Of a stretch of 7,234 nt of DNA, positions 1 through 5,455 are shown piece by piece. A program made the translations under genes and the position numbers. Position 1 is the stretch's first letter. Each line of letters begins with the position of its first letter. The notes under the pieces were generated by a model that saw only the letters and a list, made by a program, of their open reading frames with translations, made no database searches and had not been told where the DNA came from. The stretch is from JBEGQX01 sp041180805 (GTDB lineage Bacteria > Planctomycetota > Planctomycetia > Gemmatales > Gemmataceae). The stretch lies in assembly GCA_041180805.1 (NCBI GenBank), contig JBEGQX010000128.1:1-7234 (forward strand). Direction: 5' to 3'.

Positions 1-750
1 CTGTACGAACATAGAGACATCATCTGTAATTTTTCTGGTGGCTGCCCACTGGAGGCTGTACATAAATCCGTCCCCTGGCGTTATTTCAAAATTCGCACTT
101 TGCAAACCCATGCTGCATTCCGCAAGCCATTTATCTGTTAGCTCCTTGCTGAAAAGCAAAAATAGCGCTGGTTGCACACCGGTATTCAAAAAGGATGATC
201 CAAAGGTGCTTTGGATGTATGCCTCAAAACCAATGGCTGGCAGGAACAAATCTTTGTTTTCATCCATGATGTGAAATTTCATGTCGAACACCAAGGGTGA
301 AAAACCTGTCAAACGGCCAGTTCCATCCTCTGGCCCCAAGGCGGTTAAGCCATTGGAGAAAAGTCGTAGTTCCACATCATCCGTGATTCCATGACGAATC
401 AAAAATGGGAAGGTATAGGTTCTTGGTGTGGAGGCACATTTTCCCGCCAAGTTAAACGGGTTCATTTCAAGGTAAGTTCTGCCTTGTGGCAAGGTGTATG
501 GCCCATTTGGAAAATTGGAAGTGTCAGGGCCTGGATCCTTGATGGATGGTTTTGGTATGCCCTCTTGCGGTTCTTTTTCTTTGGTGGGATTCAAGAATTT
601 GGAAAGGCGGTAAAGGAATGTATCACCTTGGGCAATGGCTCCATCTACCTTTGCAGCCAAATTCATGTCTGGTTCCTGACCGAAGCACTTTGCATTCAGG
701 CAAAACGAAAGGCAGATAAGCCATAAGGTATTCCAAACCGTAACTTTCAT
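1..750 (-). CDS. Secreted beta-barrel-like protein (PF13557/'transporter' type), 3' end outside window
   Basis: An ATG at 750 opens 250 codons without a stop down to the left edge, so the C-terminus is missing. The N-terminus is a Sec signal peptide: Met-Lys start, hydrophobic core about 5-20 (WNTLWLICLSFCL), likely cleavage after CFG (24). A polar, proline-rich stretch follows (about 52-80, NPTKEKEPQEGIPKPS). From about residue 83 there are alternating amphipathic strands with turns, such as PYTLPQGRTYLEMNPF (84-99), FLIRHGITDDVELRLFSNG (116-134) and KITDDVSMFV (240-249). This is the look of the small barrel proteins of planctomycetes and proteobacteria placed in the phenol-degradation 'MetA' barrel family. 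A location in the outer membrane is inferred and the function is unknown. GGGGGA lies 8 bases upstream of the ATG. It shares strand with the salvage genes but follows a 131-base gap, so cotranscription is uncertain. Confidence 0.8.
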   Translation of the reverse strand, partial: MKVTVWNTLWLICLSFCLNAKCFGQEPDMNLAAKVDGAIAQGDTFLYRLSKFLNPTKEKEPQEGIPKPSIKDPGPDTSNFPNGPYTLPQGRTYLEMNPFNLAGKCASTPRTYTFPFLIRHGITDDVELRLFSNGLTALGPEDGTGRLTGFSPLVFDMKFHIMDENKDLFLPAIGFEAYIQSTFGSSFLNTGVQPALFLLFSKELTDKWLAECSMGLQSANFEITPGDGFMYSLQWAATRKITDDVSMFVQ

Positions 751-881
751 GAAAAGGATCCCCCGATTTCCTTCCAGAAAGTGAAGGTTTAACATCCGTT
801 GCTAATCCAACAAGAGGAAGATCCAAAAAAAGTGAGGCACCTGGCTTAAAATGGATAAACCAAGAGATTTGGCTTAGATAA
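751..881 (-). other. Intergenic gap after murQ::kinase; likely boundary or promoter region for the barrel gene
   Basis: This 131-base stretch is the only real gap in the window and has no convincing gene. On the minus strand, positions 875-857 can form a weak hairpin (AAGCCAA, 5-base loop, TTGGTTT, one G-T pair) just after the murQ stop. It has no immediate T-run, so it is a poor terminator candidate. No clear -35/-10 pair stands out, although planctomycete promoters often depart from the E. coli consensus. The gap length suggests that the barrel gene can be transcribed separately. Confidence 0.4.
759..764 (-). promoter_or_regulatory. Shine-Dalgarno GGGGGA for the secreted barrel-like protein
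   Basis: GGGGGA lies 8 bases upstream of ATG 750. A second purine-rich GGAAGGA lies slightly further upstream. It supports ATG 750 as the start, in agreement with the signal peptide that follows. Confidence 0.6.
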
Positions 882-2708
882 TTACTGTTTGCAACCAAGT
901 CGAAGAGCACCCAGAGCAGGTTCATGTACCGTGGATTGCATTTCCAGTGGTACTCCCAATGTATGTAATTGATCGATGAATAGGTTTCGATACAGGTTAC
1001 TTTTGCAAAACAGGCTGCCTGCAAAGGCTAGTGGTGTGGCAGCAGGCATAAGTTGCAATTTACGGTACAAACCCGCAACACCCTGAGCCAGTGCGGTTGC
1101 CTGTTCCTGAAGTAACTGATTAGCCAGCAGGTCATTTTTTTCAGCAAGGCTCAGTACCTCTAATGCCAACTCTGCGATGGTTTCCTTACCCCAAGTTCCC
1201 TCCGCCAGGGGGGCAATCAGATCCTCAACTTTTGTGAGACCTAATTTTCCAAGCAATAACTCGCGCAGAGGGCCAGCTTCCAATAACCCGTCCTGCATTT
1301 TGCACAGAGCTTTAAGGGCACTCATTCCAATTGCGTAGGCGCTACCCTCGTCGCCAAGCTGGGTGCCCCAACCACCTGAACGCAGCACGGTTCCATCTTG
1401 GCTTTTTCCCAGAATCATGGATCCTGTGCCAGCTATAACGGCAATTCCCCAGCCATGCAGCAGGCCTTCCTCAAGAATCAAATTCGCATCGGATGTCACT
1501 TCCACCTTTTGAGCCATATCTTGAAGTAGGTCGCCCATGCGGTTGCGTTCTTCTTCACGGCCCGCGCCACTTAACCCCGCAACCAGGCGATGAACTTTGC
1601 AGAGTGGGATTTTGGCTTGTTGGAACGCAGCATGAATAGCGGTATGGATTTCTAAGGATGCATTCTCGAAGCCCACCACCCGTGGGTTGGATGCCCCTGC
1701 AATCCCTCTTCCCAACACCTCAAAACCATCTTTTCGAATCTTCGCCAATAATGCGGAAGTCTTGGTGCCTCCGCCATCAATTCCAACCACAAGGGATGCA
1801 TCGATTCCCAATTTTTCCGAGCTGGCAGATATGGCTTTGCGAATGCCACCCTGGTTTTCAGACAGAACATTCCGGGCATTTGCGGCATCGGTTTGCAAAA
1901 GGTGGCAAACAATGGCAGTCTTCACTTCGTTGCCGGAACTTTCAAGCAACTTTGCTGCGCTGATTTCATCCATCTCTGTGATCTGGCGGATGATGCGATT
2001 TGCCCTTGCCTTCAACTTGACATTGGTGGCACGTAAATCCACCATCAGGTTGCCAAAGGTTTTTCCAAGCGCAACCATCACACCAGTGCTGATCATGTTC
2101 AATACAAGCTTGGTTGCCGTGCCAGACTTCAAACGGGTGGAACCAGTCAAAATTTCCGGCCCAACAACAACCCCTATCGCATCCTCAGCGCAGGTATTGA
2201 TTTCCGCGTGTGGGTTGCATGAAAAGGCAACCGTGTAAGCTCCCAGGGACCTTGCATAATCCAAGCCACCCGCCACATAGGGCGTTCTTCCGCTTGTTGC
2301 AATACCCACCACGCTATCATTCGCTGTGATTTGGATTTGCTTAAGGTCTTCCATCCCAAATTCAGGATGATCTTCAGCACCTTCCACAGCGGTGGTCAAG
2401 GCGCGCTCACCTCCGGCAATCAGCCCGATCACCAAACCGGTAGGCACACTGAAGGTGGGTGGGCATTCGGTTGCATCCAATACTCCAAGCCTTCCGGATG
2501 TTCCCGCACCCATATAGATAAGCCTGCCACCATTGCGCATGCGCTCTGTTATTTTTTCAATCACCTTTGCAACTGTCGGGGCACATGCCGCGATGGCCTT
2601 TGGAATTCGGGAGTCTTCCGAGCACATCAAATGCACCAATCCCTCCGCAGACAGAAGATCGAGATGGATGGAGGCGTTATTGCGTGTCTCGGTGACAAGA
2701 TGATCCAC
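882..2708 (-). CDS. murQ: Bifunctional MurNAc-6-phosphate etherase (MurQ) fused to BadF/BcrA-type N-acetylhexosamine (MurNAc) kinase
   Basis: A 608-residue two-domain protein. Residues 1 to about 300 are a full-length MurQ, as long as the stand-alone E. coli enzyme. They hold the SIS sugar-phosphate fold with GAGTSGRLG (67-75), ATECPPT (79-85), AVEGAED (107-113), SGRTPY (139-144), SCNP (163-166), GSTRLKSGTA (189-198) and GNLMVD (219-224). E81 and E112 match E. coli catalytic Glu83 and Glu114. After a linker of about ten residues, 307-606 form an ASKHA kinase of the BadF/GlcNAc-kinase type: DGGGTKT (311-317), GLSGAG (378-383), SDAN (406-409, D407 a probable catalytic base), AGTGS (426-430), GGWGTQLGDEGSAY (445-458) and EPALGAL (596-602). 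Expected chemistry: MurNAc + ATP to MurNAc-6-P, then to GlcNAc-6-P + D-lactate, in the cytoplasm. The GTG start has AAGGA 7 bases upstream and gives the normal MurQ N-terminus. The kinase could also act on GlcNAc. Confidence 0.94.
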   Translation of the reverse strand: MDHLVTETRNNASIHLDLLSAEGLVHLMCSEDSRIPKAIAACAPTVAKVIEKITERMRNGGRLIYMGAGTSGRLGVLDATECPPTFSVPTGLVIGLIAGGERALTTAVEGAEDHPEFGMEDLKQIQITANDSVVGIATSGRTPYVAGGLDYARSLGAYTVAFSCNPHAEINTCAEDAIGVVVGPEILTGSTRLKSGTATKLVLNMISTGVMVALGKTFGNLMVDLRATNVKLKARANRIIRQITEMDEISAAKLLESSGNEVKTAIVCHLLQTDAANARNVLSENQGGIRKAISASSEKLGIDASLVVGIDGGGTKTSALLAKIRKDGFEVLGRGIAGASNPRVVGFENASLEIHTAIHAAFQQAKIPLCKVHRLVAGLSGAGREEERNRMGDLLQDMAQKVEVTSDANLILEEGLLHGWGIAVIAGTGSMILGKSQDGTVLRSGGWGTQLGDEGSAYAIGMSALKALCKMQDGLLEAGPLRELLLGKLGLTKVEDLIAPLAEGTWGKETIAELALEVLSLAEKNDLLANQLLQEQATALAQGVAGLYRKLQLMPAATPLAFAGSLFCKSNLYRNLFIDQLHTLGVPLEMQSTVHEPALGALRLGCKQ

Positions 2709-2715
2709 GATGTTG

Positions 2716-2720
2716 TCCTT
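2716..2720 (-). promoter_or_regulatory. Shine-Dalgarno AAGGA for the GTG start of murQ::kinase
   Basis: AAGGA begins two bases after the symporter stop codon (TAG 2724-2722) and ends 7 bases before GTG 2708. It supports the GTG as the true start, which also matches the normal MurQ N-terminus. Confidence 0.7.
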
Positions 2721-2721
2721 G

Positions 2722-4218
2722 CTATTTGCCGGTATTTGGACGTAGAGCTTTGTTGATGATCAGGGTAATGAACACAGTGGAGATGGTTCCAATGGGGGCG
2801 TACCACGGCCATGCAACTATTGGTTTTCCCATGGCTCCGGGAATGTAAGCAGCCATCACCGCACAGAATCCGAATAACATTCCAAACAGTGCCGCTGCGG
2901 AGGAAATTGGTTGCTTTAGGATTCCAAGCAGAAACAATCCAAGAACCATCCCTGTGGTAAGGCCAGCGACAGATAAAACCTGATCAATCACGCTGCGTGG
3001 GCTGTCAATCTGCCAGGCCAGAAGTGCAACGCCTATCTGCGCAAATCCAAAGATCAATGTCAGCAGCCTGGAAGCTTCCAGGTATTCGAGTTCACTTTTG
3101 CCCGGTCTAAGGGGTTTGTAAAAGTCTGCAAGAGCAGCGCTTGCGCTGGAATTGAGCGAGCTGGAAAGTGTGGACATGGCTGCCGCCAGTACCGCAGCTA
3201 TGACCAAACCCACCAACCCTACGGGAAGTTTTTCCACGATGAATCTGCCAAACACCTGGTCATTGCGGATATCTGCGGGAAGTGGCCAGGCGCCGGATTG
3301 CGAAAGCAGGTACAACCCAACGCCTATGAACAGAAATAATAGAAACTGCAGGAACACAACCAACCCGCTGGCCACCAGTGCCGCGCGGGCATGGCCCAGG
3401 TTGCGTGCGCAGAGATAACGCTGCACCATAATCTGATCCGCGCCATGGCTTGCCATGCTGAAAAAGGCACCACCTATCACCCCGGTCCACAGGGTATAGG
3501 TGATAGCTGGGTCGGTGGAAAGATTAATCAGGGTAAACTTTCCGGCGGCACTTCCTGCCTGAAAAAACTCACTCCAACCTCCCGGGATATATCCAACCAG
3601 CAGCCAGCCTGCAATAATAGCCCCCAGCGTGTAGATAAGAAATTGAACGCAGTCAGTCCACAAGACCGCCTGCATGCCGCCCAGGTAGGTGTACACCACC
3701 GTGATGATTCCCATCGTTAATATGGAAACAGGCATGCTCCACTGGGTGAACTGCTGTAGAAGAAGAGCGGTTAGGAAAAGGCGCAATCCGTCCGCGATGG
3801 TTCTAGTCAGCATGAAAAGGAAAGAGGCCGAACGTTGCACACGGGCATCGAACTTGTTTCTGAGCACCTCATATGCGCTGATGTATTGACCCTGAAAATA
3901 GCCCGGCAGCAAAACAATCGCGATAAGGATTCGACCCACAAGATAACCCAGTGCCAATTGAAGGAAGGTAAGATTACCCCCCTTGGGATTAAAGGCCAGC
4001 CCGGGAACGCTGAGGAAGGTGACAGTGCTGGTTTCGGTTGCCACGATGGAGACCAACACCAGCAGCCATGAAACTTCGCGGTCACCCACAAAGTAGGTGT
4101 GAATGTCTTTCTGTCCCTTTCGGAACATGGCACCCACCAGAGTGCTGGCGGCAAGGTAGAGAATGATAACTACCAGATCTACCAGATGCAGCGAATAGGA
4201 GAACCCCGCGTCTTCCAA
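2722..4218 (-). CDS. Sodium:solute symporter (SSS family), probable MurNAc or muro-glycan importer
   Basis: A 498-residue inner-membrane protein with about 13 hydrophobic segments (roughly 12-32, 51-76, 83-108, 130-157, 162-182, 185-211, 241-259, 277-305, 331-357, 383-404, 410-434, 439-463, 471-492), the usual SSS size and topology. Family motifs are VATETSTVTFLSVPG (59-73), GGMQAVLWTDCVQ (180-192), SHGADQIMVQRYL (257-269) and STLSSSLNS (349-357). A346, S349 and T350 line up with the Na2 sodium site of vSGLT-type transporters. The frame is open upstream to 4377, but that start would overlap namZ by 155 bases and add non-homologous residues. TTG 4218 gives a natural N-terminus (MEDAGFSYSLHLVDLVVI) and sits 7 bases after a strong GGGGAG. 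The gene lies 4 bases after namZ and 13 bases before the MurQ-kinase fusion. That placement, not the sequence itself, suggests MurNAc or a MurNAc-containing disaccharide as the substrate. Confidence 0.9.
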   Translation of the reverse strand: MEDAGFSYSLHLVDLVVIILYLAASTLVGAMFRKGQKDIHTYFVGDREVSWLLVLVSIVATETSTVTFLSVPGLAFNPKGGNLTFLQLALGYLVGRILIAIVLLPGYFQGQYISAYEVLRNKFDARVQRSASFLFMLTRTIADGLRLFLTALLLQQFTQWSMPVSILTMGIITVVYTYLGGMQAVLWTDCVQFLIYTLGAIIAGWLLVGYIPGGWSEFFQAGSAAGKFTLINLSTDPAITYTLWTGVIGGAFFSMASHGADQIMVQRYLCARNLGHARAALVASGLVVFLQFLLFLFIGVGLYLLSQSGAWPLPADIRNDQVFGRFIVEKLPVGLVGLVIAAVLAAAMSTLSSSLNSSASAALADFYKPLRPGKSELEYLEASRLLTLIFGFAQIGVALLAWQIDSPRSVIDQVLSVAGLTTGMVLGLFLLGILKQPISSAAALFGMLFGFCAVMAAYIPGAMGKPIVAWPWYAPIGTISTVFITLIINKALRPNTGK

Positions 4219-4222
4219 AAGT

Positions 4223-5410
4223 TTACTCCCCGTAGATGAGATAGGGTTGCCGCATGGCCAGGAAATCGTTTTCCTCTTCCTCCCATTCCCGGGTGATTTC
4301 GTGCCAAGGGATATGTTGTTCCAATGCCAGCCTTTCGCGATCACTGCCAAATAGAAGGTCAATGGCCAGGCGGTCACTCACGAATTCGTAGGTTTCAGTG
4401 CGCCAGGCAAACCGTGATGGATCCTGATTTCGCAACTGTTGCAAAATAGCCAGGCTTGATCGAACCGGTCGGTACAGTTCCCTGTCGTACACATGCAACT
4501 GCGCCCCACCGCAAATCTGCCCCTGCCATTTCTGAAAGTTTGGCCTAAAGTTTACCGGGCGAAATTGCACCCCGGGCAGGCCCAGGGCATTGAGTGTGTT
4601 TGCAGTCTGGTCAGCATCCAGCCAGGGTGCGCCAAAAAGTTCAAAAGGACGGGTGGTTCCCCTTCCCTCGGAAAGATTGGTGCCCTCTAGCAAGCACTGG
4701 CCCGGATAAACAATGGCCGTTTCCAGCGAGGGCATATTTGGGCTGGGCATTACCCAGGGAACCGTTGTCTGATCCTGCAAGAGGTTTCTGGTGTAACCTT
4801 CGCATGGAATGATTTCCAGGTTGCCCAGTAATTCAAGCTCTTCCTTGTAAAGAATAGCAAGCTCAGCAATGGTCATGCCATGCCTGGTGGGAATTGGGTA
4901 CACTCCGACAAAGCTTTCCCACCCTTCCAGCAGCATGGGGCCTTCCACAGTCTTGCATCCCAGGGGGTTGGGTCGATCCAGCACAACCACCGGTAAGTTC
5001 TGCGAGAAAGCCACCTTCATGCAATAAAGCATGCTGGCCTGAAAGGTATAATACCTGCTGCCAACATCCACCAAATCGATGACTAGAACATCAATCTTGC
5101 CCAAGTCCGAAGTGGATGGAAACAGGGATGAAACATCGTTTCCATAAAGGCTGACAAACTCCGGCAGGGCTGGCTGTACCTGAATCGCCACAGGTTCCAA
5201 ATCCTGGGCATGGGCATGAAATCCGTGTTCCGGGGTGAATACCACTTTTAGATCATCACCCAGTGCCTTTCGGAACAGGCCAAGGGTCGGGCGTAATTGC
5301 GAATCGCACGCCGGAGCATGGGTCAACAGGCCAACCCGCCTGCCTTTCAAAAAGCTGAATTGCTCGCTGGCTAACTGGTCAATGCCGGTTCTTACCTGTT
5401 TTTTCTGCAT
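4223..5410 (-). CDS. namZ: Exo-beta-N-acetylmuramidase, NamZ/DUF1343 family (GH171)
   Basis: A 395-residue protein with the whole DUF1343 pattern. In the 408-residue numbering from the upstream GTG at 5449: KGRRVGLLTH (35-44), TPEHG (72-76), DVGSRYYTF (128-136), LDRPNPLG (157-164), VEGP (168-171), RHGMTIAEL (189-197), PSPNMP (235-240), EGTNLSEGRGTTRPFE (255-270), CGG (313-315) and a terminal PYLIY. The glutamate of PEHG is a likely catalytic residue by analogy with characterised NamZ enzymes. These enzymes release MurNAc from the non-reducing end of peptidoglycan glycans. I chose the ATG at 5410 because MQKKQVRTGIDQL matches the family N-terminus. GTG 5449, 6 bases after the previous stop, would add 13 unrelated residues; neither start has a strong Shine-Dalgarno. 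No signal peptide is visible with either start, and an in-frame stop at 5458-5456 blocks further extension, so the enzyme may be cytoplasmic. It lies directly upstream of the symporter and MurQ-kinase genes. Confidence 0.92.
   Translation of the reverse strand: MQKKQVRTGIDQLASEQFSFLKGRRVGLLTHAPACDSQLRPTLGLFRKALGDDLKVVFTPEHGFHAHAQDLEPVAIQVQPALPEFVSLYGNDVSSLFPSTSDLGKIDVLVIDLVDVGSRYYTFQASMLYCMKVAFSQNLPVVVLDRPNPLGCKTVEGPMLLEGWESFVGVYPIPTRHGMTIAELAILYKEELELLGNLEIIPCEGYTRNLLQDQTTVPWVMPSPNMPSLETAIVYPGQCLLEGTNLSEGRGTTRPFELFGAPWLDADQTANTLNALGLPGVQFRPVNFRPNFQKWQGQICGGAQLHVYDRELYRPVRSSLAILQQLRNQDPSRFAWRTETYEFVSDRLAIDLLFGSDRERLALEQHIPWHEITREWEEEENDFLAMRQPYLIYGE
4226..4231 (-). promoter_or_regulatory. Shine-Dalgarno GGGGAG deciding the TTG start of the symporter
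   Basis: GGGGAG lies inside the last codons of namZ (Gly-Glu, just before its TAA) and ends 7 bases upstream of TTG 4218. The strong match and ideal spacing, together with the lack of any ATG in frame near here, support the TTG start and suggest translational coupling with namZ. Confidence 0.7.
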
Positions 5411-5455
5411 GCCCTTATCTTCGGAAGATTGGCGCCCTTGGACAAGCACACATCT

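Noticed and set aside
391..726. Plus-strand open frame of 111 codons
   Set aside because: It is antisense to the signal-peptide barrel-like gene, which reads continuously on the minus strand from 750 to the left edge and has a good ribosome binding site.
857..875. Hairpin after the murQ::kinase stop as an intrinsic terminator
   Set aside because: The stem is only 7 pairs, A/T-rich with one G-T pair, and is not followed by a T-run; too weak to call.
623..1024. Minus-strand open frame of 133 codons bridging the murQ end, the intergenic gap and the barrel gene start
   Set aside because: It overlaps two better-supported genes out of frame, and its product has no recognisable pattern.
1687..2238. 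Plus-strand open frame of 183 codons inside the murQ::kinase gene
   Set aside because: It is antisense to conserved MurQ and kinase motifs, with no family features of its own.
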